From positions 1 to 64,000 of the forward strand of contig QFPM01000016.1 of the NCBI GenBank assembly GCA_003248655.1: a stretch of 64,000 bases of DNA. Reading direction: 5' to 3'. This stretch comes from Microbacterium sp. (GTDB lineage Bacteria > Actinomycetota > Actinomycetes > Actinomycetales > Microbacteriaceae). Both the position numbers and the translations under genes were made by a program. Each line of letters begins with the position of its first letter. The stretch's first letter is position 1. This document shows positions 46,086 to 54,718 of the stretch, piece after piece. Under the pieces are notes generated by a model that was not told where the DNA came from, searched no databases, and saw nothing but the letters and a program-made list of their open reading frames with translations.

Positions 46086-47090
46086 TCACCCGCGCCATCC
46101 ACGGCGGGTGAGGGCGGCGGCCACCATCTCCACATCGGTGCGCCGCGCTGGCCGAATGTGCGATGACGCGAGGCGCACGACCTCCCACCCGATCGCGGCG
46201 TAGTCGGCGTACTTCTGCAGGTCGCGCGTCCACTGGCGCCGCGAGGTGCGGTGATGGTCGCCCTCGATCTCGACCGCGACGCGATACGCCGGGAACGCCG
46301 CGTCGCTGATCCCGAGGAGCCGCCCCTGTGGCGAGCGCACCTCGACGTCGAGCTCGGGTTCGGGCAGGCCAGTCCCGCTGAGACCGAGGCGCCAGTCGGT
46401 TTCGAGCACCGACATGCTTCCGGTGCGCAACTGCGGAAGCGCTTCGCGCAGCGCCGCGGCACCGAGTCGGCGTCCCGCGTCGATAGCCGCGCCGAGTCGG
46501 TCGATGCTCACAAGCTGCCACTCCGGATGCCGTCTGCCCCAGTCATCGCGCGGGATGCGGACCATGGCGTCGCCGATGCGGATGAGATCGTGCGTCGAAT
46601 GATCGCGGGCGAGCAGCGCCCACAGGCTCGCCGGCGAGGCGACACGCAGTCCGTCCTGCGTGACCGTGTGCGCGAGACCGGGTTGCACGCGGAACGCGGC
46701 TATTCCGGGGCGCCGCAGCGCGCGGTGCGGCGCGAACACGGCGACCTCGAGCGGCGCGGTCTCTGCCTCACTCGCGTCGAGGAAGGGCAGTCCGTGCGCG
46801 GCCAACGCCGCCGCGCCGACGTAGAACGCGTGCGGCGGCAACACGAGCGAGTGGGCGCGCATGCGCGCCAGGATCGCCTCCCGCGCGAGCTCGTCAGGGC
46901 TGCCCGGCTCGCGCTCGGTTGTCGCCGCGGCATCCCGCGCCGAAGGCTGCCCGCGCACCCGGACACCGCGGAAGGGACGCGCGAGATCACGCGCGGTCAG
47001 CCTGCCCGGCGACACGTTCATCGCGGATGCCTGCGCGACCGTGAAGACCCCGGCAAGCGTCGCGGGGAGCGGGGCAGGCGGTCGCGGCAT
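46086..47090 (-). CDS. AbiEi-like N-terminus with DUF559/Vsr-fold endonuclease domain
   Basis: 334 aa from ATG 47090. Residues 1-50 (GVFTVAQASAMNVSPGRLTARDLARPFRGVRV) match the winged-helix head of AbiEi antitoxin-type proteins. The C-terminus carries a restriction-endonuclease-like fold: GISDAAFPAYRVAVEIEGDHHRTSRRQW...DLQKYADYAAIGWEVVRL, with Asp, Glu and Lys/Gln in PD-(D/E)xK order. Such proteins are frequent in actinobacteria, often in several copies, and may be defence or DNA-processing proteins; no partner toxin gene adjoins. It lies between two copies of the dispersed hairpin. Confidence 0.78.
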   Translation of the reverse strand: MPRPPAPLPATLAGVFTVAQASAMNVSPGRLTARDLARPFRGVRVRGQPSARDAAATTEREPGSPDELAREAILARMRAHSLVLPPHAFYVGAAALAAHGLPFLDASEAETAPLEVAVFAPHRALRRPGIAAFRVQPGLAHTVTQDGLRVASPASLWALLARDHSTHDLIRIGDAMVRIPRDDWGRRHPEWQLVSIDRLGAAIDAGRRLGAAALREALPQLRTGSMSVLETDWRLGLSGTGLPEPELDVEVRSPQGRLLGISDAAFPAYRVAVEIEGDHHRTSRRQWTRDLQKYADYAAIGWEVVRLASSHIRPARRTDVEMVAAALTRRGWRG

Positions 47091-47205
47091 CCCTCTATTT
47101 GTCCGCAAACCTGCTCGCCACGGGGCCGAATCTGCCCGAATGTGGATGGATCGGTGGTTCTCGTCGCCTGTGGAGGAGGCGGCGCGCTGAGCACGGAGTG
47201 GCGCT

Positions 47206-47264
47206 TTCAGTGGGCGCGATCGCCGGAAACCCCGCGCCTGTTTCCGGCGAACGCGCCCACTGAA
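47206..47264. repeat. Dispersed hairpin, copy 3 (25-bp stem)
   Basis: Outer arms TTCAGTGGGCGCG / CGCGCCCACTGAA (47206-47218, 47252-47264) and inner arms TCGCCGGAAAC / GTTTCCGGCGA (47220-47230, 47240-47250) make a 25-bp stem with one A-A mismatch and a 9-base loop. It lies in the upstream region of the hsp20 gene. Confidence 0.9.
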
Positions 47265-47292
47265 CAAGCCGCGGGATGCCGGGCAAGAAGCA

Positions 47293-47319
47293 TTGGCACT
47301 CTCGCCTGTAGAGTGCTAA
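47293..47319. promoter_or_regulatory. CIRCE element (HrcA operator)
   Basis: TTGGCACTC-N9-GAGTGCTAA, one base from the consensus TTAGCACTC-N9-GAGTGCTAA, 74 bases before the hsp20 start. It is the binding site of the heat-shock repressor HrcA. Confidence 0.9.
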
Positions 47320-47329
47320 TCTGGGATCA

Positions 47330-47350
47330 GTTGAGTCGATGAGGCTCAAC
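47330..47350. promoter_or_regulatory. HAIR-type inverted repeat (HspR operator)
   Basis: TTGAG-N9-CTCAA, framed by G and C, fits the HspR consensus (CTTGAGT-N7-ACTCAAG) except at the flanks. It lies 11 bases downstream of CIRCE and 43 bases before the start codon. Confidence 0.75.
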
Positions 47351-47392
47351 TTTCGGACACAGAAGAAGACAGAGAGACAGAAGGAGAGAACG

Positions 47393-47848
47393 ATGGCCAC
47401 GTATGACCCGTTCCGTGACCTCGACCGCATCGCGTCGGGTCTCTTCGACACGCGCCGCGGCCCGCGCCGCATGCCGATGGACCTCTACCGCGACGGCGAC
47501 CACTACGTGCTGAGCGCCGACCTGCCGGGTATCGACCCGGGGTCGGTCGACATCGACGTGGACGGCCAGCTGCTGACGATCCGTGCCGAGCGCACCCTGC
47601 CCGAGGGCGAGGGCGTCAAGTGGATCACCCGCGAGCGTGAGACGGCGAGCTTCCTGCGCCAGCTGAACCTCGGCCAGGGAATCGACACCGACGGCATCGC
47701 CGCGACCTACAGCAACGGCGTGCTGACGGTGACGATCCCCGTGAGCGAGAAGGCGAAGCCGCGCAAGGTGCAGGTCGTCTCGGGTGCCGACGCCCCCACG
47801 ATCCAGGCGCACGAGTCGAGTCGAGAGCCGCAGCCCGTCGATCAGTGA
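47393..47848 (+). CDS. Small heat-shock protein, Hsp20/alpha-crystallin family
   Basis: 151 aa from the ATG at 47393 with AAGGAG upstream; the in-frame ATG at 47339 overlaps the HAIR operator and is rejected. The alpha-crystallin domain spans about 30-130: MPMDLYRDGDHYVLSADLPGIDPGSVDIDVDG, then FLRQLNLGQGIDTDGIAATYSNGVLTVTIPV (the G-V-L motif). It is an ATP-independent holdase for unfolded protein. CIRCE and HAIR operators upstream indicate double repression by HrcA and HspR. Confidence 0.95.
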   Translation: MATYDPFRDLDRIASGLFDTRRGPRRMPMDLYRDGDHYVLSADLPGIDPGSVDIDVDGQLLTIRAERTLPEGEGVKWITRERETASFLRQLNLGQGIDTDGIAATYSNGVLTVTIPVSEKAKPRKVQVVSGADAPTIQAHESSREPQPVDQ

Positions 47849-47859
47849 CGGACCCGCAG

Positions 47860-47890
47860 CCGCCCCGGCCCCATCAGGCCGGGGCGGTTT
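47860..47890 (+). terminator. Terminator after hsp20 (bidirectional)
   Basis: An 11-bp stem CCGCCCCGGCC / GGCCGGGGCGG with a 6-base loop, followed by TTT, between the convergent hsp20 and MarR genes. Confidence 0.85.
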
Positions 47891-47899
47891 CGCGTGCGG

Positions 47900-48328
47900 T
47901 CAGGCTTCGCGCAGGCGCGAGGTGAGCGCCTGAAGCTGGCTGAGCTCGTCGTCGCTGAGCACCGACATCCGGTCGGCGATCGACCGCGCATGCGCCGTCG
48001 CGATGCGGCGAAAGAGGCCGAGGCCCGCCTCGGTCGCGCGGACGACCGCGCCGCGGCCGTCGTGCGGATCGGGGCACTTGCTGAGTAGCCCCCGCGCGAC
48101 CATCCGGTCGACGAGGCGCGACACGCTGGGCTGGCTGATGAGCATGTTGGCGGTCACGTCGCGCAACCGCGCCGAATGCGCCTCGGCGCGCGTCACCGTC
48201 AGCAGCACGTCGTACTCGGCCTGCGAGAGTTCCTCGCCGTCGAAGTCGGTGCTGATCTCGCGAAACACCTCGTACTGCGCGCGGAACAGACTCTCCCACG
48301 CGGCGACGGCGAGGCGGCGGTCACTCAT
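47900..48328 (-). CDS. MarR-family transcriptional regulator
   Basis: 142 aa. Winged HTH with LSQAEYDVLLTVTRAE, RLRDVTANMLISQPSVSRLVDRMVARGLLSKCPDPHDGRGAVVRATEAGL (about 40-105) is typical MarR. The ATG at 48328 has no clear ribosome site; an ATG 30 bases upstream is an alternative, and leaderless translation is possible since TTGAC/TACAGT-like sequence overlaps. The target is unknown. It diverges from the DUF2207 gene, which it may control. Confidence 0.87.
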   Translation of the reverse strand: MSDRRLAVAAWESLFRAQYEVFREISTDFDGEELSQAEYDVLLTVTRAEAHSARLRDVTANMLISQPSVSRLVDRMVARGLLSKCPDPHDGRGAVVRATEAGLGLFRRIATAHARSIADRMSVLSDDELSQLQALTSRLREA

Positions 48329-48377
48329 GGCGTCAACTGTAGTGCGCACCCGCGACACTGCGTCTTAGGGTGAGACC

Positions 48378-50224
48378 ATGCGGCGTGTGTGGTCCTGGGT
48401 GGCGGTGGCGTTCGTTCTCCTGGTCGCATCTCACCCGCTCGGCGCAGGCGCGGCCGCGGCGGCGACCGCAGGCACCCCGGCATCCGTGGTCACGCAAAAG
48501 ACCGTCTCGGCGGTGCCGGGCGACGTGGACGACTTCACCTTCGACTCGTTCGACGCCGACTACACGATCACGCGTGCCGACGACGGCACGTCGAGGCTGC
48601 GCGTCGTCGAGACGATCGTCGCGGTCTTCCCCGACACGGATCAGAACCGCGGCATCCGTCGCCAGATCCCCGACTCTTACAACGGTCAGCCGCTGCGCGC
48701 GCAGCTCGTGTCGATCACCGACGAGAAGGGGGCGCCGCGCAACAGCGAGGTCGAAGACGTCGACGACGAGTTCTCGGTCGTCTCGCGCGCCGATGACTAC
48801 GTGCACGGGCGCCAGACCTACGTGATCACGTACACGCTCGAGAACGTCGTGTGGAACTTCCCCGACACGGGGCTCGAGTTCTACTGGGATGTGAACGGCG
48901 TCGACTGGTCGCAGCCCTTCGGCGAGGTCACCGCGCGGCTGCACGTGCCCGAGGGCCTTGCCGGGAGCCTCACCGGGCGCCTCGCCTGCTACCAGGGCTA
49001 CCAGAACGCGTCGGATGCCTGCGCCTCGATCACGCGCGACGACGACGCCGGCGGGGGTGTCGTCGTCACGGCGGATGCCGAGGCGCTCGGCCCGTACCAG
49101 ACGCTCACGATGGCGGTCGGCTTCGCGCCCGGCACGTTCGGCCTCTTCGACTCGTCGTACCTCGCCTCGCCGTTTGGGTGGCTGCAGGGCCTCGCCGGCT
49201 CGGAGTCGTCGGCGCCGGCATCCTCGCCGTGCGCGCGCGCCGGAAGCCCCTCGCCGACGAGCCGGGGCGGCCGACGATCATCGCCGAGTACACGCCGCCG
49301 GCGATCGTCGACGCGCTCGAGAGCGCCGTGCTGCTCGGCAAGACGGCGAAGGCGATTCCTGCGGAGGTGCTCGAGCAGGCCGTGCGCGGGTCGATCCGCA
49401 TCATCGAGGGCGAGCCCCGCTGGTTCGGCAAGGCGCGGCTCACCGCCGAGCTCGTCGACTCGTCGCGCGCGGACGGCGACGGGCGGATGCTGCTCGAGGG
49501 GCTCTTCCCCACCGGGATGCCGGGGGAGCAGTACGAGTTCGGAAAGCAGGACACGCGCTTCTCGGGGGTCGCGCAGAAGATCCTCTCGGCCGCCGACAAG
49601 GAGCTCACGGCGCGGGGTCTGCGACGGGAGGTGCCTACGGGTACGAGGCTCTTCCCGATCCTCATCGGGGCGATCGGGGCCGGGTTGGCGCTGTTCACCG
49701 GCATCGCCGCCCTCGACCGAGGTGTGCACCCCGCGGTCCCGATCATCGTGATCGTCGCGTCGATCCTCGTCGTGATGGCGGTCGTCGGTATGGTGTCGCG
49801 GCGCCCGCTGACGGCGCTCGGCGCCGAGACGCGCGATCACCTGCGCGGCCTCGAGGAGTTCATCGCGTGGGCCGAAGCCGACCGCATCCGCACTCTGCAG
49901 TCGCCGGCGGGGGCCGAGCGCGTGCGCATCGACGTGAACGACCCACGCCAGAAGCTCGACCTGTACGAGAAGCTCCTGCCCTACGCCGTCGTGTTCGGGC
50001 AGGAGAAGGAGTGGTCGACGCAGCTCGCCGTGCTCTACACCGCGGTTGGCGCGGCGGGTCCGTACTGGTACTACGGCACCGGTTCGTTCGACGCGCAGTC
50101 GTTCTCGTCGGGGATCGGGTCGCTGTCGTCCGCGGCATCCTCCTCGTCATCGACCTCGGGCGGATCGGGCGGCGGCGGCTCCGCCGGCGGTGGCGGCGGA
50201 GGCGGGGGAGGCGGCGGGGTCTGA
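48378..50224 (+). pseudogene. DUF2207 membrane protein, frameshifted near 49190
   Basis: The first part (about 270 codons from 48378) has a signal peptide, then the DUF2207 exposed domain (VDDFTFDSFDADYTITR, LEFYWDVNGVDWSQPFGEV, FDSSYLASPFGWLQ). The second part resumes in another frame with ILAVRARRKPLADEPGRPTIIAEYTPP and runs through two membrane spans (about 49654-49800) to a Ser/Gly-rich tail ending at 50224. The break falls where the first membrane helix should be, and that helix is mostly absent, so a small deletion is more likely than a single-base error. Function of the family is unknown. Confidence 0.82.
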
Positions 50225-50235
50225 CCCGCCCGTGC

Positions 50236-50262
50236 GTTGAGCGAGCGTAGCGAGTCGAAACG
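50236..50262. repeat. Short GAGCGAGCGTAGCGAGTCGAAAC motif between convergent genes
   Basis: A GAGCGAGC/GTAGCGAG-type sequence between two gene ends. I recall very similar strings scattered through Microbacteriaceae genomes, but only one copy was noticed in this window, so the repeat claim rests on memory. Confidence 0.35.
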
Positions 50263-50264
50263 TC

Positions 50265-50567
50265 CTACGCCTCGAGGATCTCCCGCAGCGTCGCGCGGTC
50301 GATCGCGGCATCGTCACCGTCGACGGATTCGCTCAGCGTGAAGCCGAGTCCGTGCTCGTCGAGGTATGCGATCGTCCGCTCGAGGCGCGGCACGACGCCC
50401 AGGTGTTCGCGTCCGAAGAGGGATGCCGTGTACACCGGATGCCCGCCGGCGATCGCCTCGCGCAGTTCGACCGTCGAGCGCCCGGTGAGGCGATAGAGCG
50501 CCTGCAGCGTCGCGTTCGGCAGGTCCGGCGTGCCCTCGATGGTGAGCGAGACGGAGATGTCGGACAT
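50265..50567 (-). CDS. Hypothetical protein (100 aa)
   Basis: About 100 aa from ATG 50567 (MSDISVSLTIEG); ATG 50576 and 50594 are alternatives and ribosome sites are weak. It mixes beta and alpha elements (LPNATLQALYRLTGRSTVELREAIAGGHPVYTASLFG), ending in a helix with ATLREILEA, and has no cysteine. It recalls ribosomal-L7/L12-C-terminal-like or small regulatory folds, but no family is recognised. It is the last chromosomal gene before the transposon stack. Confidence 0.6.
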   Translation of the reverse strand: MSDISVSLTIEGTPDLPNATLQALYRLTGRSTVELREAIAGGHPVYTASLFGREHLGVVPRLERTIAYLDEHGLGFTLSESVDGDDAAIDRATLREILEA

Positions 50568-50621
50568 GCCGACCATTCCACCACGGGCGCCCACGCAGAC
50601 GCGCGGAAGGGCGAACAGAGA

Positions 50622-50653
50622 AGGGCCGGTCGGAGAGGCTTCCGACCGGCCCT
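50622..50653. terminator. Hairpin AGGGCCGGTCGGA, probable terminator
   Basis: A 13-bp perfect stem around a 6-base loop. Read leftward it is followed by TCTCTGTT, so it probably ends a leftward transcript from a gene displaced or destroyed by the transposons. Confidence 0.65.
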
Positions 50654-50735
50654 ATGTCCCTTGCACCAAGAGTGTCCTGCAATCACATGTCGGTAGCTGC
50701 CACAGCAAAACAACTACCGTGCGAGCACTCTATAA

Positions 50736-50777
50736 CGAAAAGATAACGGCCCGCAAGACCCTGCCGTTATCTTTTCG
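50736..50777. other. 15-bp AT-richer inverted repeat beside the transposon insertion point
   Basis: CGAAAAGATAACGGC (50736-50750) and its exact complement (50763-50777) around a 12-base loop. It ends 10 bases before the TCCGT target duplication at 50788. It could be a terminator (T-rich after the stem) or part of the attachment site. Confidence 0.6.
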
Positions 50778-50787
50778 TGATTCTTTT

Positions 50788-50792
50788 TCCGT
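50788..50792. other. Left target-site duplication of element B (TCCGT)
   Basis: TCCGT directly precedes the terminal TGTCG at 50793 and is repeated directly after the opposite terminus at 61322-61326. Confidence 0.8.
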
Positions 50793-50799
50793 TGTCGTG

Positions 50800-50804
50800 T
50801 CTCA
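50800..50804. other. Left target-site duplication of element A (TCTCA)
   Basis: TCTCA abuts the left TIR at 50805 and recurs just after the right TIR at 60114-60118. A 5-bp duplication is the Tn7-family hallmark. Confidence 0.88.
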
Positions 50805-50816
50805 TGTCCGATGACA

Positions 50817-50898
50817 ACCCATCTGTAGTTTCTGCCATCGATTCTGTGGTCGTGATAACCGACCTGTAGTTTCCGCCAACCCATCTGTAGTTTCTGCG
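50817..50898. repeat. TnsB-type binding repeats, left end of element A
   Basis: ACCCATCTGTAGTTTCTGCC (50817), ACCGACCTGTAGTTTCCGCC (50858) and ACCCATCTGTAGTTTCTGCG (50879), with a degenerate copy near 50839. Spacing is about 21 bases, two helical turns. Confidence 0.88.
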
Positions 50899-51009
50899 GG
50901 CTCCTCGTCCGACCGCGGGCGTGTCTCGCCGCCTGCGTGTCTGGTCGGTCGTACTCTGGCGGCGTCAGAGGACTCTCCAACTGAACATCTCGTCGAGATC
51001 GGAGAGCAG

Positions 51010-51744
51010 ATGACGTTGAAGCGCTGGGAACCCGCGGCTACGGTGAACGCCCCGCACGCGCAGATCGAGTACGTCGTTCGGGGCGTGGATCATCGCCGGG
51101 ATTCTGTTGACGTAGTCGATGTGCCGTTCGAGACGGTCGACAAGGTTCGGACCCCGAAGTCGTGGAAGCACAAGAAGAACTACACGGGCCAGTACTGGGC
51201 TGCCACGACCGGCGGGCACGTCTGGTTCGAGTCCTTGTATGAACGCGTCGCCCTCATGCAGATGGACCGCGACCCCGCTGTCGCGGCCATCTCGTCTCAG
51301 CCGATGTGGATCGACTGGGCGGGAACGCCTCGACGCCACGCGCCCGACTTCTTCGTCCGCTTCTGCAATGGATCGGCCGCGGTAATCGATGTGAAGCCTC
51401 TGCTGCGCATCAAGCCGGATGACGTCGAAGCATTCGATTGGACCTCGGCCCTGTGTGGCGAGCTGGGGTGGGACTACTTCGTCGTGCATGACATCAGTGA
51501 GAGCGAGGGCCGCAATCTTCGATTCCTGTCTGGTTACCGGTATGACCGGTGGCGCGATTCGGCGAGTGTGGATGTGATGCGTGCCCACTCCGGCGAGTCC
51601 GCGCGGTTGTCGGAGTGGGCGAGCTTGTTGGAGGGCGTATCGGCGCAGCCGCTGGGCGCCGTCTACTCCGCGCTGTGGTGGCGGGATCTGATCTTCGACT
51701 CGTCGCGGCGTTTGTCGTTGACGACGGTCGCGAAGGCGGCGTGA
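51010..51744 (+). CDS. tnsA: TnsA-like transposon endonuclease (element A)
   Basis: 244 aa. The PD-(D/E)xK-type nuclease core is E74 (VWFESLYERVALMQMDRDP), D113 (RRHAPDFFVRF) and K129 (AVIDVKPLLRIK). TnsA cuts the 5' ends of the element so that transposition is cut-and-paste rather than copy-in. GGAGAG stands just before the ATG. The stop overlaps the tnsB start (GTGA at 51741). The binding-site array lies between this gene and the left terminus. Confidence 0.9.
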   Translation: MTLKRWEPAATVNAPHAQIEYVVRGVDHRRDSVDVVDVPFETVDKVRTPKSWKHKKNYTGQYWAATTGGHVWFESLYERVALMQMDRDPAVAAISSQPMWIDWAGTPRRHAPDFFVRFCNGSAAVIDVKPLLRIKPDDVEAFDWTSALCGELGWDYFVVHDISESEGRNLRFLSGYRYDRWRDSASVDVMRAHSGESARLSEWASLLEGVSAQPLGAVYSALWWRDLIFDSSRRLSLTTVAKAA

Positions 51745-53732
51745 TCGTGCGGGTCGGCATCGGTGTGACGCTGACCTGGGACGAGGAGCGGTTTGTGATC
51801 ATCGCCGCTGACTACCGGCACGTCACTCTCCGCTCTCTGGAGGCTGACTTCACGCGGATGGTCGACGCCGATGAACTGGTCAGGTTGCCGAACGTCACCT
51901 GGCATGCGGACCGCACCGCGTCGGCGACCGGATCGGCGGCCCGCGTCCTGGACGGCCTCGACGATGACGAGAGACGCATTGTCGATGCGTGGGCCGAGCA
52001 GTTGGCCGTGGTCAAAGCCGCCGTCGAAAACGGGCAGCCGGCGAAGATGTACTTCGAAGACGTGCGCACGGCTATGTCAACCCTAACTTCCGTGACCTCG
52101 TTGGAAACCGTCCGCCGCAAGTTCCACCGGTATTGCGCGGAAGGGGTCCTCGGGCTTGTGGACGCGCGGCACCTCAACCGAGGCAAGCGAGACATCGACG
52201 TCCGTATTGGCATGGCGCTGAGCGAGCTCGGCGAGAAGGGGACGACGCGATCATCGGGGACGACGAGCCGGACCTTAGATCGGCTGCGATGGATGCTGGA
52301 GGAGGACTACGGCGACGCGATCGACATTCCTAGTCAGCGCACGCTGTACCGGATGGTCGCGGCGCATCCCACGGCACGAAAGCTGAACGGCTCTGCGAAG
52401 TCACGTCAGTCGTCCGCCAACAAACCCGGTAGGGCGTTCGGTGTGCACGGTTCGCTTCGACCGGGGGAGCATGTGCAGATCGATTCCACGGTGATCGACG
52501 TGCCATCGCGGCTGCTGGACGGTCGCCTGAACCGTGCGGAGCTGACGGTCATCCACGACGTCTCGTGCCGCTCCATCCTCGCGGGAGTCGTGCGAGCCGT
52601 CGCGACGAATTCGGCGGATCTCGCGGGCGTGCTCGCGCGGGCGCTGACACCCTACGAGCTGCGGCCGCCAGGCGCGCGGGAGCAGCGCGAGCGTGTTGCG
52701 GCGACATGGACTGGGCGGTTCATGATCGACCAGGAGCGACTGGACCACCACCGGCTCGCGCAGCCGTACATCTTCCCCGAGACGATCACGACCGACAACG
52801 GCAAGATCTACCGTTCCGAGGCATTCCGCCGGGGCTGTGAGCGAGCCGGTATCTCGCTCATCCACGCGGCGCACGAGACCGGCACCGACAAACCGCATGT
52901 CGAGAGCGGATTCGACGCGATCAAGGACGGTTTCGTGCAGTACTTGGAGGGCTTCACCGGTGGCAGTGTCGAGCGTCGCGGTCGAGGCGAACCGACCGAT
53001 AGGGCACTTGCCCTCAACCAGCTACAGGAGCTGCTCGAGGACTGGATCGCGATCGAGTGGCAGAACCGACCGCACGCCGGTCTGTCCGATTCGATGCTCC
53101 CGGGGCGGGCGCTCACACCGAACGAGATGTTCCGCGCCTATCGGCGCATCGCACCCGAGCTGCACATCCCGTTCGGCTTGGACGAGTTCATCGGATTCCT
53201 TCCTGCCAAGACCTGCACGTTGCAGGACTACGGGATCAATCACGCGCGGCGCGTCTATCGCTCGAACCGCCTCACCGAGCTTCGTGCTGCTGGAGCGGGC
53301 GGAGAGGGCGCTACTCGACTTTGCGTGATCCGCTTCGACCCGCACAATCCGCTGTTCGTGTGGGTGGAGCACGGTGAAGAGTTCGTGCCCTTCCGGTGTG
53401 TTGGCGACCTCCTCGACGAGCCGATGGGCGGCGAGATCTGGCAAGCGGCCCACGCTGTCGACACGGCCACGGACACAGCGACCCGCGAAGAGGCCGCGTA
53501 CCTCGCGGACCGAATGAAGCGCGCCCAATGGGTGAGGCCCGGCAAAGAGCGCAATCGCGCCGTCCGCACGGCCGAGGTCGACCGCGATCCCATGCACATG
53601 ACAGGTGTGTCGAAGACGATCGCGCGAGAGACACCAACGACCGAGCCTGACGGAGACGAGGTCATTTGGGAACGCGGTGGCGGTTTCTCGCTGCTCACTG
53701 ACGACGACGGAGTGTGGGAGCGGCTGACATGA
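51741..53732 (+). CDS. tnsB: TnsB-like DDE transposase (element A)
   Basis: 663 aa from a GTG overlapping the tnsA stop; the longer open frame back to 51549 is inside tnsA. The integrase-type catalytic triad is D248 (HVQIDSTVIDV), D352 (ITTDNGKIY) and E388 (KPHVESGFDAI), with 35 residues between D and E. HTH domains precede and a Mu-like beta-barrel follows (GINHARRVYRSNRL). It binds the end repeats and joins 3' ends to target. The C-terminal tail should contact the TnsC ATPase encoded next. Confidence 0.94.
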   Translation: MIVRVGIGVTLTWDEERFVIIAADYRHVTLRSLEADFTRMVDADELVRLPNVTWHADRTASATGSAARVLDGLDDDERRIVDAWAEQLAVVKAAVENGQPAKMYFEDVRTAMSTLTSVTSLETVRRKFHRYCAEGVLGLVDARHLNRGKRDIDVRIGMALSELGEKGTTRSSGTTSRTLDRLRWMLEEDYGDAIDIPSQRTLYRMVAAHPTARKLNGSAKSRQSSANKPGRAFGVHGSLRPGEHVQIDSTVIDVPSRLLDGRLNRAELTVIHDVSCRSILAGVVRAVATNSADLAGVLARALTPYELRPPGAREQRERVAATWTGRFMIDQERLDHHRLAQPYIFPETITTDNGKIYRSEAFRRGCERAGISLIHAAHETGTDKPHVESGFDAIKDGFVQYLEGFTGGSVERRGRGEPTDRALALNQLQELLEDWIAIEWQNRPHAGLSDSMLPGRALTPNEMFRAYRRIAPELHIPFGLDEFIGFLPAKTCTLQDYGINHARRVYRSNRLTELRAAGAGGEGATRLCVIRFDPHNPLFVWVEHGEEFVPFRCVGDLLDEPMGGEIWQAAHAVDTATDTATREEAAYLADRMKRAQWVRPGKERNRAVRTAEVDRDPMHMTGVSKTIARETPTTEPDGDEVIWERGGGFSLLTDDDGVWERLT

Positions 53733-54718
53733 CTCAGGCCATCAGTACGCGCGAGGGGTGGTCCGCGTTCGTCAGCGAGACGTTGGACAAGCCGCTCCCG
53801 ACCACCCGCGCCGAACTGGATGCGCTCTCGCCGGGCGACCGCGCGATGAATCGCGAAGCTCGCAAGCAGTTCATGATCCGCGGCCCAGTCGTCAACACAG
53901 CTCAGTTCGCGGCGATAGAAAGGGAGATCCTCAGACGGCTGATGCTCAACCAATACAAGTCCCACGGCAAGCTCGGCGTGATCGTGTCGGGGGAGCCGAA
54001 TATCGGTAAGACCACGACGGTCTCGCATATTGCTCGACGGTTTGAGCGTCGCCGACGTGACATCGGGCGGGCCGGTGGTGGTAACTCGATCCCGGTGATC
54101 TACGTGTCGGTGCCGCCGTCGTGCACACCGAAACTGATGCTCGGAGAGTTCGCCCACTTCCTTGGACTCCCCGTGCGCGCGCACTACAACACGGGAGAGC
54201 TGATGAACACCGTTGCCAGCGTGATTGCCGCGTGCGGGACCGAGCTGATCATCGTCGACGAGATCCACAACATCAACCAGAAGTACAAGCAGATGGGCGA
54301 GGCATCCGACACGCTCAAACAGCTGTCGGAGAAGTGCCCCGGCACGTTCGTCTACGCCGGAGTAGATGTCGAAGCAAGCGGGCTGCTGGACGGTACCCGT
54401 GGACGGCAGATCAGCAGCCGATTCGACATCCTGAACCTGCACAAATTTGAGAACACCGGCAGAGGCAAAGCGGGATGGGCCGATCTGCTCGTCGCGGTCG
54501 AGAGTTCGCTCGGTCTCATCGACCAGCATCCCGAGGCGATCCTGCGCCACGCCAGTCACCTCCACGCTACGACGGGCGGCGTGATCGGCGATCTCACCGG
54601 GATGGTGCACATGCTCGCGATGGAAGCCATCGACAACGGCACCGAACGCCTCGACCTGGACACCGTCTTCGGCACCGTCCCGGCCGCCGCCGCTGACAAG
54701 GTGCCCGTGTCAACATGA
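53729..54718 (+). CDS. tnsC: TnsC/TniB-like AAA+ regulator ATPase (element A)
   Basis: 329 aa; ATG overlaps the tnsB stop (ATGA). Walker A GEPNIGKTT with K94 and Walker B LIIVDEIHN with D177-E178 identify the AAA+ transposition regulator. It forms filaments on target DNA, links the TniQ-marked site to TnsA/TnsB and imposes target immunity. The size is nearer TniB/TnsC of Tn5053/CAST systems than the 555-aa TnsC of Tn7. Confidence 0.92.
   Translation: MTQAISTREGWSAFVSETLDKPLPTTRAELDALSPGDRAMNREARKQFMIRGPVVNTAQFAAIEREILRRLMLNQYKSHGKLGVIVSGEPNIGKTTTVSHIARRFERRRRDIGRAGGGNSIPVIYVSVPPSCTPKLMLGEFAHFLGLPVRAHYNTGELMNTVASVIAACGTELIIVDEIHNINQKYKQMGEASDTLKQLSEKCPGTFVYAGVDVEASGLLDGTRGRQISSRFDILNLHKFENTGRGKAGWADLLVAVESSLGLIDQHPEAILRHASHLHATTGGVIGDLTGMVHMLAMEAIDNGTERLDLDTVFGTVPAAAADKVPVST

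Noticed and set aside
48378..49751. Complete protein ending at 49751
   Set aside because: After about residue 275 the frame is a Ser/Arg-rich shadow of the true DUF2207 continuation in another frame.
50600..50720. tRNA gene near the transposon insertion point
   Set aside because: Only a single terminator-like hairpin is present; no cloverleaf arms or T-loop sequence could be assembled.
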